Below are positions 32,374-40,415 of a stretch of DNA of 64,000 nucleotides, piece by piece. Under the pieces are notes generated by a model. It had not been told where the DNA came from and did no database searches. It was given only the letters and a program-made list of their open reading frames with translations. The position numbers and the translations under genes are program-made. Positions within the stretch are counted from its first letter, which is position 1. Every line of letters begins with the position of its first letter. Location of the stretch: the NCBI RefSeq assembly GCF_040649515.1, contig NZ_JBEZFP010000003.1, positions 91,887 through 155,886 of the forward strand, written 5' to 3'. The stretch comes from Yinghuangia elevatio. GTDB lineage: Bacteria; Actinomycetota; Actinomycetes; Streptomycetales; Streptomycetaceae.

Positions 32374-33858
32374 TCAGGTGCGGGCGGGGGCAGGAGCCTC
32401 CGTGGGTGCCACGTTGTGCGCCGCGACGGTTCGGGGCCGGTGGCGCGGGAGGCCGGCGAGGGCGACGAGGATCACCAGGCCGCCGGCCACCGCGCCGATG
32501 ACGAAGGAGGCGGTGAAGGCGCTTTCGGTGGGGACGGCGACGGGGAGGCCGGCGATGAGGTGGCCGGTCAGGAGCGAGGTGACGACGGCGCTCGCCAGCG
32601 AGCTGCCGACGGAACGCGCGATGGCGTTGACGCTGTTGGCGATGCCGGTCTGTGCCAGGGGGACTTCGGCGATGATCAGTGCGGGCATGGCGGCGTACGC
32701 GATGGCGACGGACGACTGCACGGCGACCGCGACGACGATCAGGTGCCAGCTGCTGCTGTGCGCGAAGGCGACGAAGGCGTACGCGACGAGGCTGATGGCG
32801 CCGGCGACGGCGAGGGCGTGGCGGCCGCCGAAGCGGCGTACCAGCAGGCCGCCGACGGGTGCGGCGACGACGGCGCTGAGGGCACCGGGGAGCAGGTAGA
32901 CGGTGGAGGCGGACAGGACCGACGCGGAGAAGCCGTAGCCGGCGACGCGCTCGGGCATTTGCACGAACTGCGACACGGCCAGGAAGCCGACGAACATGTT
33001 CACGCCGACCAGGACGCCCGCGATGTTGGTGAAGGCCACCGAGCGCTTCACGAAGACCTTCATGTCGATCATCGGGTCGGCGATGCGCCGCTCGGCGAGC
33101 GCCCAGGCGGCGAAGAGGGCGGCGGCGGCGGCGAACAGGCCGAGGGTGCGCGGCGACGTCCAGCCCCACGTGTTGCCCTGCGAGACGGGGAGCAGCAGCG
33201 CCACGAGGGCGAGGCCGAGCAGGCCCGCGCCGATCCAGTCGATGCGCCCGGTGGCGGTGGGCTTGCGTGCCGGTACGACGGCGGCGACCGCGAGCGCGGC
33301 CAGTGCGGTGAGGATGGTCGCGGCCCAGAAGACGCGGTGGTAGTCGCCGTGGTGGTTCGTGAGGAGGCCGGTGAGGACCAGGCCGATGCCGCCGCCGATG
33401 CCGATCATGCCGCTGACCATGGCCATCGCGCCGGTCAGCTTCTGGGGCGGCAGCTCGTCGCGCAGTGCGCCGAGGGCGACGGGGAACAGGCCGCCCCACG
33501 CGCCCTGGAGCACGCGGGCGACGATCAGCAGCGGCAGTGACGTAGTCAGGGCGGCGAGCAGCGACCCGGCCAGGATCATCCCGAGCGCGACCAGCAGCAT
33601 GCGCTTCTTGCCGAACAGGTCGCCGGTCTTCCCGAACAGCGGCGTCATGACGGCGGCCGCCAGCAGGTTCGCGGTGAGTACCCAGCTGACCGAGCCGGCG
33701 TCGGCGTCGAGGCGGGCGCCGATGGTGCCGAGGACCGGGACGACCAGGGTCTGCAGCATCGCGCCGACCATGGCGGCGAACGACAGGGCGGCGATCAGCG
33801 CGCCGGGGCGCGGCGTACGGGTTGCGCTCGCTGGCGCGACGGCTGCGGTGGCGGACAC
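32374..33858 (-). CDS. MFS drug exporter, DHA2 family
   Basis: Efflux protein of 494 residues with about 14 membrane helices. Motif A-like GKTGDLFGKKRMLLVALG near 75, ARVLQGAWGGLFPVALGALR near 115 and motif C-like GIGGGIGLVLTGLLTNH near 155 mark it as an EmrB/QacA-type proton antiporter. Start is GTG with GAGGA upstream. Its promoter region carries a near-perfect inverted repeat. It is the second such pump in the window and shows only family-level resemblance to the one at 19.8 kb. The substrate is unknown; the resistance-like genes at 42-44 kb make an antibiotic plausible. Confidence 0.9.
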   Translation of the reverse strand: MSATAAVAPASATRTPRPGALIAALSFAAMVGAMLQTLVVPVLGTIGARLDADAGSVSWVLTANLLAAAVMTPLFGKTGDLFGKKRMLLVALGMILAGSLLAALTTSLPLLIVARVLQGAWGGLFPVALGALRDELPPQKLTGAMAMVSGMIGIGGGIGLVLTGLLTNHHGDYHRVFWAATILTALAALAVAAVVPARKPTATGRIDWIGAGLLGLALVALLLPVSQGNTWGWTSPRTLGLFAAAAALFAAWALAERRIADPMIDMKVFVKRSVAFTNIAGVLVGVNMFVGFLAVSQFVQMPERVAGYGFSASVLSASTVYLLPGALSAVVAAPVGGLLVRRFGGRHALAVAGAISLVAYAFVAFAHSSSWHLIVVAVAVQSSVAIAYAAMPALIIAEVPLAQTGIANSVNAIARSVGSSLASAVVTSLLTGHLIAGLPVAVPTESAFTASFVIGAVAGGLVILVALAGLPRHRPRTVAAHNVAPTEAPAPART

Positions 33859-33911
33859 GGGCCGGGTCCTCGTTTCCTCGGGGATGCGGGTGGTGCGTAC
33901 GGGAGACTTAA

Positions 33912-33930
33912 ACTCAACAGTGTGTCGAGT
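33912..33930. promoter_or_regulatory. operator-like inverted repeat ACTCAACA-GTG-TGTCGAGT
   Basis: Eight-base arms with one mismatch, 53 bases upstream of the MFS exporter start, in a locally AT-rich spot. Typical of a TetR-family repressor site, but no TetR gene is adjacent. Confidence 0.5.
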
Positions 33931-34034
33931 ATTCCCGATGATGCGTCGATTGCACGACTCGGGACGCGGCGGGCGCCCCGCATCGGATGCCGTCGCGGAG
34001 GCGTGGGGCCCCGGTTGTGGGTAGGAGGACGGCC

Positions 34035-34067
34035 ATGGGCTTCGAATCCGATGGGGTGCGGCCGTGA
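34035..34067 (+). CDS. ten-codon upstream ORF (MGFESDGVRP)
   Basis: An ATG with a strong AGGAGG ribosome site opens a ten-codon frame whose TGA overlaps the GTG start of the next gene (GTGA). The downstream gene has no good ribosome site of its own, so the small frame may deliver ribosomes to it. No peptide function is evident. Confidence 0.4.
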   Translation: MGFESDGVRP

Positions 34068-34711
34068 GTGCGGGTTCGGACTATGCCGAGGTGGCCGGGG
34101 CGGCGGGTGCCTGGACGTGCCCGATCGTGCTGCCGTCGGCGTCGTTCGCGCGGGTGCGGGCGGAGGTGACGGCGTTCGTGCTCGCGACGCGGAGACCGCT
34201 GGACGCGTTCGCATTCGCGGGCGGCGAAGGCGGCGGAGGCAGCGGGGGCGGAGACGCGGGCGTCGCGGAGTTGCTGGCGTACCGTGATCCGAGCCGGGTG
34301 TTCGGTGCGCCTCCGACTGCCGCGTGTGCCACGGCGGTTCGTGCGCTGGCGGCGGCGACGGGTTGGCGGCCGACGCCACAACGGGCCCCGGTGGGCGGTG
34401 TGTTGGTCGGTCTCGGGATGCGGGAAGGGTACGTGCGCGGCGCGCCGGGGCAGGATCCGCGCGAGGTGGCCCGGGCCCTCGGGGCGCACCGAGGGTGCTG
34501 GAGTGCCCGCGTGGCGCGGATCGTGTCGGCGCGGCGGATCGGGGACTCGGTGCGGTGGTACGACGAGGCCGGTGTCGTCGTGCACGCCCGCACCGGGATG
34601 CTGCCGCTCGTCGCCGCGGCGGCGCGCGCGTGCGGGCAGCACCGCTTCGTCGTCACCGACCTGGGCCTCGGCCGTACGTACGCGCTCGCCCGCGGCCCCG
34701 CTCGGGGGTAA
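34064..34711 (+). CDS. hypothetical protein
   Basis: Protein of 215 residues, Ala/Gly/Arg-rich, with no recognised family. A Gly-rich insert (GGEGGGGSGGGDAG) near residue 52 separates an N-terminal and a C-terminal half; the latter contains RIGDSVRWYDEAGVVVHART near 155. No signal peptide or membrane segment. Coding potential is supported by a long uninterrupted frame with high GC at third positions and by apparent coupling to a short upstream ORF. Divergent from the MFS exporter. Confidence 0.5.
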   Translation: MSAGSDYAEVAGAAGAWTCPIVLPSASFARVRAEVTAFVLATRRPLDAFAFAGGEGGGGSGGGDAGVAELLAYRDPSRVFGAPPTAACATAVRALAAATGWRPTPQRAPVGGVLVGLGMREGYVRGAPGQDPREVARALGAHRGCWSARVARIVSARRIGDSVRWYDEAGVVVHARTGMLPLVAAAARACGQHRFVVTDLGLGRTYALARGPARG

Positions 34712-34795
34712 CCCTGAATCGGCGGTGACGGGCGTACCGCAGGTCGGCCGTCCTCCTACATTCGACGTGGAGGGTCGATATCGGGGGGGAAACCT

Positions 34796-35416
34796 ATGTC
34801 CGGCAATCACCGCATCCCGCAATCAGGTGGCGGGCCGTATCCACCACCGCCGCCGGGGCCACCGCCGACGGGTCTGCCGCCAACTGGGCCGCCCCCGACG
34901 ACGACGCCGACCGGGCCGCCGCCGTCCGTTCCGCGTCGGCCGCTGCTGCCGCCACGTGTCCCACCGCCCGTATCCCCCGGGCAGATGAAGGCGCTGAGGG
35001 CAGGGATGGTGGTCCTGACCGCGGTCTTCGCGGCGGTCATGCTCGGGAGTGTGCTGATGTTCCTGGTCGACGGAAACGACGACGACAAGCCACCCGCCCG
35101 CGCGACACCTGCGCCTACCACGTCGAAGCCGCCGATCACCGACGCGGCGTTCGCCCAGGGCGTGCGCACCTCGTACAAGGCGCTGGCCGGAAAGGAGCCC
35201 GTCGTGCTTGGCGCCATGTCGGACGCGGTGCTCGGCGGCGAGGCGCGGACTTCCTGCGGGCGGCTGTTCGACGGGACCGCCGAGCGGATGATCGTCGACG
35301 ATCTGGTGGCCCGGCACGGCGGCGGCGCTCCGAGCGCGGGGGACGAGTTGTTCTGGCTCGTCCGGCAGTCCGCGTACCTGCTCTGTCCCGATGCGGCGCT
35401 CGTCCGCGGGAACTGA
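34796..35416 (+). CDS. proline-rich single-pass membrane protein with DUF732-like extracellular domain
   Basis: Protein of 206 residues. The cytoplasmic N-terminus is a Pro/Thr-rich tail (about 10-60), a single membrane helix lies at about 68-95 (VVLTAVFAAVMLGSVLMFLV), and a short Pro/Thr linker leads to an extracellular domain (about 118-206) with the pattern FAQGVRTSYKALAG, TSCGRLFDG and WLVRQSAYLLCPD. Two cysteines could form a disulfide. The domain resembles DUF732 of mycobacterial secreted proteins. ATG start with GGGGGAAA. Function unknown; probably envelope-associated. Confidence 0.68.
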   Translation: MSGNHRIPQSGGGPYPPPPPGPPPTGLPPTGPPPTTTPTGPPPSVPRRPLLPPRVPPPVSPGQMKALRAGMVVLTAVFAAVMLGSVLMFLVDGNDDDKPPARATPAPTTSKPPITDAAFAQGVRTSYKALAGKEPVVLGAMSDAVLGGEARTSCGRLFDGTAERMIVDDLVARHGGGAPSAGDELFWLVRQSAYLLCPDAALVRGN

Positions 35417-35503
35417 GCGGACGCGGCGGCCGGTTGGCGGTCGACCCGGCTCCGCCGGCCAGGGTCGACCCGGCTCGGCGCGTCGGGGGTGTTCAATCTC
35501 GAC

Positions 35504-36106
35504 TCAGTGCGGCGCGTCCGGGCCGTCGGCTTCGCCGGGGGCGCCGCCCCGGGGATGGGCGCGGTCGATGCCCGCCAGGAGCAGGTCGATGCCGCGCAGT
35601 TCGGCCTCGTACTGGAGTTCGCCCCACTGCGAGACGAGTTCGGGGTACGCCCAGGTGGAGTGGACGGCGGCCAGTTCGCCGAGCTTGCGGACCTCGGGGA
35701 TCAGCGCCTGGAGCCGGGCGCGGTGCTCCTCCAGGAGTTCGCGCAGGCGTTCGGGGTCGGCCATGTGGCCGAGCCAGATCCGCAGGACGACGGAGTCGCG
35801 GATGAGCGTCGGCTCGACCGGGGCCTCCTCGATCCAGCGGGTCAGCTCGGTACGGCCCTCCGCGGTGATCCGGTAGACGCGCTTGCTGCGCGCGGTCTGC
35901 CCGGGGACGACGCGCGAGCTGACCAGCCCGGCGTCCGCCAGGCGCTCGAGTTCCCGGTAGACCTGGCTGGTGGCCGGGCTCCAGTAGAAGAACCGCAGGC
36001 TGGTGTCGGCCCAGCGCTTGACCTCGAAACCGGACAGTTCGCGCTCGTACGAGAGCAGTCCGAGGATCGTGTAGGTGGTGGTCGGCAACCATTCGGCGGG
36101 AGGCAC
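35504..36106 (-). CDS. PadR-family transcriptional regulator
   Basis: Protein of 200 residues with an N-terminal winged helix (about 8-90: TTYTILGLLSYERELSGFEV then TSQVYRELERLADAGLVSSR) and a C-terminal helical dimerisation domain (Vir_C-like, subfamily 2), which includes HRARLQALIPEVRKLGELA. PadR repressors often respond to phenolic acids or drugs. GTG at 36106 was chosen because the winged helix begins directly after it; the frame extends upstream to 36202 but that stretch is Arg-rich noise. Divergent from the FadD gene across 193 bases containing an inverted repeat, so FadD is the likely target. Confidence 0.88.
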   Translation of the reverse strand: MPPAEWLPTTTYTILGLLSYERELSGFEVKRWADTSLRFFYWSPATSQVYRELERLADAGLVSSRVVPGQTARSKRVYRITAEGRTELTRWIEEAPVEPTLIRDSVVLRIWLGHMADPERLRELLEEHRARLQALIPEVRKLGELAAVHSTWAYPELVSQWGELQYEAELRGIDLLLAGIDRAHPRGGAPGEADGPDAPH

Positions 36107-36238
36107 GGGCCCAGCGTACGGGCCCGGGGTACGCGCCCCCGCCGACGACCGGTCGCGCCGAACGGCACGGGCCCGCGCCCGGCAGTGACGTTCGCGACAC
36201 ACCGTTTACTTCGGCGGGCCGCGCCGCCACGATGGCCG

Positions 36239-36257
36239 AACTTCCCAGAGGGAAGTT
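36239..36257. promoter_or_regulatory. inverted repeat AACTTCCC-AGA-GGGAAGTT
   Basis: Perfect 8-base arms around AGA, 43 bases before the FadD start codon and in the divergent region shared with the PadR gene. Candidate PadR operator or a leader hairpin. Confidence 0.5.
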
Positions 36258-36299
36258 ATCGGGTCCTCCGAGACAAGCCGTCGCAGAAAGGCGTCACCC

Positions 36300-37949
36300 A
36301 TGACGACCGTCGCCCACCTGGTCCGCGGGCAGTGGGGCGACGACCGCCCCGGGTTGTTCTTCGAGGACCGCGTGCTGACCCACCACGAACTGGCCGCGGG
36401 CGCGGCGGAACGCGCCGCGTTGTGGAAGGGCCTGCACCGCGAGGGCGAGCCGCACATCGGACTGCTGCTCGACAACGAACCCGAGTTCGTGCTGTGGATG
36501 CAGGCCGCGGCCCTTGCCGGTGCAACGGTGGTGGGCATCAACTCCACCCGTCGCGGCGCCGACCTCGCCCGCGACATCCGGCACTCCGAGTGCGCGGTCG
36601 TCGTCACCAACCGGACGCACGCCAAACTGCTCGACGGGCAGGCCGAACTCGCCGACACCCCCGTACTCGTCGTGGAGACCGCCGAGTACGCGGCCCTCCT
36701 GGCCGGCCAGCGCGGCGCTCCGCTGCCGCCCGACGACGGCACGGTCACCGAGGAAACCCGGTTCATGATCACCTTCACCTCGGGCTCGACCGGCGCGCCC
36801 AAGGCCGTGCCCAGCACCCAGGGCCGCATCGCGGCGTCGGCGGCCGGCATGGCCCGGCAGTTCGCGCTCTCCCCCGAATCGGTCTGCTACATCCCCATGC
36901 CGCTGTTCCACGGCAACGCGGTGATCGCGAACTGGGCGCCCGCGCTGCACGCGCGCGCGGCCACCGCCCTGCGCCGCAAGTTCTCCGCCTCCGGGTTCCT
37001 GCCCGACGTACGCCGTTACGGCGCCACCTATTTCACGTACGTCGGCCGCGCGATCTCCTACATCCTGGCCACCCCGCCGCACCCCGCCGACGCCGCGAAC
37101 CCGCTCGTCGCCGCCTACGGCACCGAGGCGGGCGCCGTCGACCGCGCCCGCTTCGAGGCGCGCTTCGGCTGCCCGCTGCGCGAGGGGTACGGGAGTTCCG
37201 AAGGCGGGGTGTCGTTCCAGTGGGCACCCGGTACGCCCGACCGGGCCATCGGCCCCGCCGTCCCCGGCCTTGTCGTGCTCGACCCGGAGACCGAACGCGA
37301 GTGCGCACGCGCGGAGTTCGACGAGGCCGGACGCCTGCTGAACGGCGCCGAGGCGATCGGCGAGCTGGTCAGCACCGCGCCCAGCCGCAACTTCCAGGGC
37401 TACTGGCGCAACCCCGAGGCCAGCGAAGCGCGGCTCAGGCAGGGCAAGTTCTGGACCGGCGACCTCTTCTACCGCGACGCGGACGACTACCTCTACTTCG
37501 CCGGACGCGGCAACGACTGGCTGCGCGTGGACAGCGAGAACCTGGCCGTGCACACCATCGAGAACATCCTCGCCCGCCACGACGCCTTCGCCGCGGTCGC
37601 CGTGTACGCCACCCCCGACCCGGCGGTCGGCGACCTGGTCATGGCCGCGGCGGTACCGGCCCCGGAGACGGACTTCGACCCGGACCGCTTCGCGGAGTTC
37701 CTCACCGCACAGGCCGACCTCGGCACCAAGATGCCGCCGCGGTTCGTCCGCATGCTCGACGCGATGCCGGTGACCGCGACCAGCAAGACGGACAAGAACG
37801 GGCTGCGCCGCGAGGGCTGGCGGACGAGCGACACGGTGTGGTGGCGGCCGGAGCGCGACGCGGCGTACCGGATCATGACGGAGGACGACCGCGACGCGCT
37901 GGCAAAGGCGTTCGCCGAACACGACCGCTCACACCTGCTGGAGGACTGA
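36300..37949 (+). CDS. acyl-CoA synthetase (FadD17-like, AMP-forming)
   Basis: ANL-family ligase of 549 residues that activates a carboxylic acid to its CoA ester. Motifs: ITFTSGSTGAPKAVPSTQG near 160 (AMP-binding), YGSSEGGVSFQWAPG near 297, the hinge-adjacent YFAGRGNDWLRVDSEN near 400, and the C-terminal SKTDKNGLRREGW, whose Lys is catalytic. Sequence features recall the FadD17/FadD3-type synthetases linked to steroid catabolism in mycobacteria, which fits the FadE cluster at 12-18 kb, though the two loci are 18 kb apart. Divergent from PadR, its probable regulator. Substrate inferred only. Confidence 0.88.
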   Translation: MTTVAHLVRGQWGDDRPGLFFEDRVLTHHELAAGAAERAALWKGLHREGEPHIGLLLDNEPEFVLWMQAAALAGATVVGINSTRRGADLARDIRHSECAVVVTNRTHAKLLDGQAELADTPVLVVETAEYAALLAGQRGAPLPPDDGTVTEETRFMITFTSGSTGAPKAVPSTQGRIAASAAGMARQFALSPESVCYIPMPLFHGNAVIANWAPALHARAATALRRKFSASGFLPDVRRYGATYFTYVGRAISYILATPPHPADAANPLVAAYGTEAGAVDRARFEARFGCPLREGYGSSEGGVSFQWAPGTPDRAIGPAVPGLVVLDPETERECARAEFDEAGRLLNGAEAIGELVSTAPSRNFQGYWRNPEASEARLRQGKFWTGDLFYRDADDYLYFAGRGNDWLRVDSENLAVHTIENILARHDAFAAVAVYATPDPAVGDLVMAAAVPAPETDFDPDRFAEFLTAQADLGTKMPPRFVRMLDAMPVTATSKTDKNGLRREGWRTSDTVWWRPERDAAYRIMTEDDRDALAKAFAEHDRSHLLED

Positions 37950-38126
37950 GCCGGCGCGGCCGGGCGACTCGCCCGATTCGGGGCGGCCACGGCCCGCCCG
38001 CGACCACGTCCCGGACCGCGTCGCGGGCCGCCTCCCAGACCCGCGTCGCGGACCGCGACCCGGAACACCGACCTCCACGTCCCGACGCGCGACAGGCGTG
38101 GCCGGCACCCGACGTACGCTGCGGGT

Positions 38127-39101
38127 ATGCGCATCGTGTCCCTGCTCCCCGCCGCCACCGACATCGTCGCCGAACTCGGTCTGGCCGACGCCCTGGTCGG
38201 CCGCACCCACGAATGCGACTGGCCGCGGGACGCCGTCGCGCACGTGCCCGTGGTGACCGCCGCCGAGTTCGACGCGGACCGGCTCACCAGCCGGGAGATC
38301 TCCGCCGCGGTCGGGGGCGCGGCGCACGGCGGTTCCTCGCTCTACACGCTGGACGTCGAGGCGATGGGCGCATCGGCCGCCGATTTCGTGCTGACGCAGG
38401 ACCTGTGCGACGTGTGCGCCGTGTCGTACACCGCGGTGTCCGACGCCGTACGCGTGATGCCGAACGAGGCAACGGTGCTCAGCCTGGAGCCGAAGACCCT
38501 GCCGGACGTGCTGGACTGCATCGTGCAGGTCGGCTCGGTCCTCGGCGTCCCGGACGTGGCCGCCGAGCGCGTCGCGGCGCTGCGCGCCCGCCTTGCGGCC
38601 GTCGGCGAGGCGGTCGCGGCCGCTGCCGGGGGACGCCCGCGTCCCCGGGTCGCGGCGATCGAGTGGCTGGACCCGCTGTGGCCGGCCGGGCACTGGGTGC
38701 CCGAGCAGATCGACGCTGCGGGCGGCGAAGCGCTGCTGGCCGCGCGCGGCGAGCACACCGCGGCCATGGACTGGGCGACGCTGCGTGCGGCGGAACCCGA
38801 CGTGATCCTGGTCCTGCCCTGCGGATTCCCGCCCGAACGCACGCTGGCGGAGGCGGAGGTGCTGACCGGGCTGCCGGGATGGCCGGAGCTTCGGGCGGTG
38901 CGCGACAACGCGGTGTGGGTACTCGACGGGCCTGCGTACTTCAACCGGCCCGGGCCGCGCGTGGTCCGCGGCGCGGAGGTGATCGCGAACGTGCTGCACG
39001 GCGTGCGGGTGGGCGAGCCGGTCACGCCCGAGGAGGCCCGCCGCCTGCCGCCCGGACGAGGCCCGGCTCCGCGTCCAGGACGCGGACGCCGCACGCCTTG
39101 A
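38127..39101 (+). CDS. cobalamin-binding (BtuF-like) protein without signal peptide
   Basis: Protein of 324 residues of the helical-backbone metal-receptor fold: MRIVSLLPAATDIVAELGL opens domain 1, then ADFVLTQDLCDVCAVSY near 90 and EPDVILVLPCGFPPERT near 230 in domain 2. Free-standing members of this family are annotated as cobalamin-binding proteins. It has no signal peptide or lipobox, so unlike classical BtuF it would act in the cytoplasm. No cobalamin riboswitch-like structure is apparent upstream in 37950-38126. The last 20 residues (PPGRGPAPRPGRGRRTP) are basic and read out of frame over the tail of a different gene, see the adjacent fragment. Confidence 0.8.
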   Translation: MRIVSLLPAATDIVAELGLADALVGRTHECDWPRDAVAHVPVVTAAEFDADRLTSREISAAVGGAAHGGSSLYTLDVEAMGASAADFVLTQDLCDVCAVSYTAVSDAVRVMPNEATVLSLEPKTLPDVLDCIVQVGSVLGVPDVAAERVAALRARLAAVGEAVAAAAGGRPRPRVAAIEWLDPLWPAGHWVPEQIDAAGGEALLAARGEHTAAMDWATLRAAEPDVILVLPCGFPPERTLAEAEVLTGLPGWPELRAVRDNAVWVLDGPAYFNRPGPRVVRGAEVIANVLHGVRVGEPVTPEEARRLPPGRGPAPRPGRGRRTP

Positions 39102-39174
39102 GGCGTACTGCGACCAGTTCGACGAACGCTTCGGTCCGCCGCGGTCGTTCGTCCTACCCGGTGGCATCCGGGCC
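39055..39174 (+). pseudogene. C-terminal fragment of a PduO-type cobalamin adenosyltransferase
   Basis: In a second frame, overlapping the end of the cobalamin-binding gene, the sequence reads RLRVQDADAARLEAYCDQ followed by FGPPRSFVLPGG. ARLEA, a D-F-D-E stretch and SFVLPGG are the spacing and hallmark of PduO/CobA-type ATP:cobalamin adenosyltransferases (consensus SFILPGG). Downstream the frame degrades into RARRAPGRC and no N-terminal part is found. A remnant next to a cobalamin-binding gene is coherent with a former B12 locus. The match is by eye and short. Confidence 0.45.
39121..39153. terminator. possible hairpin terminator
   Basis: GACGAACG (39121-39128) and CGTTCGTC (39146-39153) are perfect arms around 17 bases, between the convergent cobalamin-binding and epoxide-hydrolase genes. 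They overlap the adenosyltransferase fragment, so the pairing could be fortuitous. Confidence 0.4.
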
Positions 39175-39194
39175 CGGCGCGCGCCGGGGCGGTG

Positions 39195-40376
39195 TCAGCT
39201 GCCTCGGCCGAACTCCGCGCGGAACGGCCGGAAGAACGAACGCAGTTCCTTGGCGTAGATCTCCGGCTCCTCGAAGGCCGCGAAGTGTCCGCCGCGGGCG
39301 GGCTCGGTCACGCGTACGACGTTTGCCGTACGTTCGAGCCAGGCCCGCGGCGGGCGCAGGATGTCACCGGAGAACAGCGAGAAACCGGACGGCACTTCGA
39401 CCCGACGGGCGAGCTGCGCGGGCGGGATCGCGGAGTTCGCCCGGTACATGCGCATCGACGAGCCGATCGTGCCGGTGAACCAGTAGATCGAGAGCAGCGT
39501 CAGGATCTCGTCCTTGGTGTACGCCCGTTCGATGTCACCCCCGCAGTCGCTCCACGCCCGCAGCTTCTCGACGATCCACGCGGCGAGACCCGTCGGCGAG
39601 TCGGTGAGCCCGAACGCGGCGGTTTGCGGCTTCGTGCGGTGCACGGCGGCGTACGCGCCCTCCGTCCCGCCCCAGGCCGCCACGTCCTGGATCCAGGCGC
39701 GCTCCTCGGGTGTCAGCTCCGCCGGGTCCCCGGTGAACAGCGGCACGCCCGCGTCCGTTCGGTGCACCGCCACGACCCGCTCGGGCCGGTCCAGCCCCAG
39801 GTAGCGGCTCACATGGCTGCCGATGTCGCCGCCCGCCGCCCCGAACCGCGGGTAGCCGAGCAGGTCCATGAGATGGGCCCACAGGCCGGCGACGGCGATG
39901 GAGTCGAGCGGCGCGCCGGTCGGGCGGTCCGAGTACCCGTACCCCGGCATGTCGGGTACGACCACGTCGAACGCGTCGGCGGGGTCCGCGCCGTGCGCGC
40001 CCGGGTCGGTGAGGAGCGAGACGACCTTCGTGTACCGCCAGAACGAGTCCGGCCAGCCGTGGCAGAGAACGAGCGGCAGCACGGGTCCGCGCGGCGCGAC
40101 TGCCCGGGCGTGCACGAAGTGGATCCCGAGGCCGCCGACCCGGGTGCGGAAACGTGGCAGCCGGGCAAGCGCCGCCTCGTGCGCCGACCAGTCGAACTCG
40201 TCGGCCCAGTAGGCGACCAGCTCGCGCAGGTAGTCCAGGTCGGTCCCGATGGACCAGCCCGCGTCCTCAGGCGCGTCCGGCCACCGCGTCGCGCGCAACC
40301 GGGCCCGAAGGTCCTCGATCGCCGCGGCATCGGTCTTCGGAGTGAACGATTCAGGGCGGGGCTGTACGTCCGACAT
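39195..40376 (-). CDS. epoxide hydrolase (EHN-type alpha/beta hydrolase)
   Basis: Microsomal-type epoxide hydrolase of 393 residues. An N-terminal EHN domain (about 9-115, IEDLRARLRATRWPDAPED) precedes the hydrolase core with the oxyanion-hole HGWPDSFWRY near 108, GYGYSDRP near 145, the nucleophile in GGDIGSHVSRYLG (Asp near 184) and the late His in RGGHFAAFEEPE near 370. The Asp nucleophile, rather than Ser, supports ester-intermediate epoxide opening. It would hydrolyse an epoxide to a diol. Convergent with the cobalamin-binding gene; no operon partner. Physiological substrate unknown. Confidence 0.92.
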   Translation of the reverse strand: MSDVQPRPESFTPKTDAAAIEDLRARLRATRWPDAPEDAGWSIGTDLDYLRELVAYWADEFDWSAHEAALARLPRFRTRVGGLGIHFVHARAVAPRGPVLPLVLCHGWPDSFWRYTKVVSLLTDPGAHGADPADAFDVVVPDMPGYGYSDRPTGAPLDSIAVAGLWAHLMDLLGYPRFGAAGGDIGSHVSRYLGLDRPERVVAVHRTDAGVPLFTGDPAELTPEERAWIQDVAAWGGTEGAYAAVHRTKPQTAAFGLTDSPTGLAAWIVEKLRAWSDCGGDIERAYTKDEILTLLSIYWFTGTIGSSMRMYRANSAIPPAQLARRVEVPSGFSLFSGDILRPPRAWLERTANVVRVTEPARGGHFAAFEEPEIYAKELRSFFRPFRAEFGRGS

Positions 40377-40415
40377 GTCCGGGATGCTAATCGCTCCTCT
40401 TCGGATCGGGCCAGG

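Noticed and set aside
37950..38126. Possible cobalamin riboswitch upstream of the cobalamin-binding gene
   Set aside because: I looked for the conserved B12-box-like core and did not see it; the gap is only GC-rich repeats of GACC/CGG type.
35489..39478. A 1329-codon plus-strand open frame spanning the PadR, FadD and cobalamin-binding genes
   Set aside because: It crosses three well supported genes in other frames and reads as low-complexity Arg/Gly/Pro; a GC-driven artefact.
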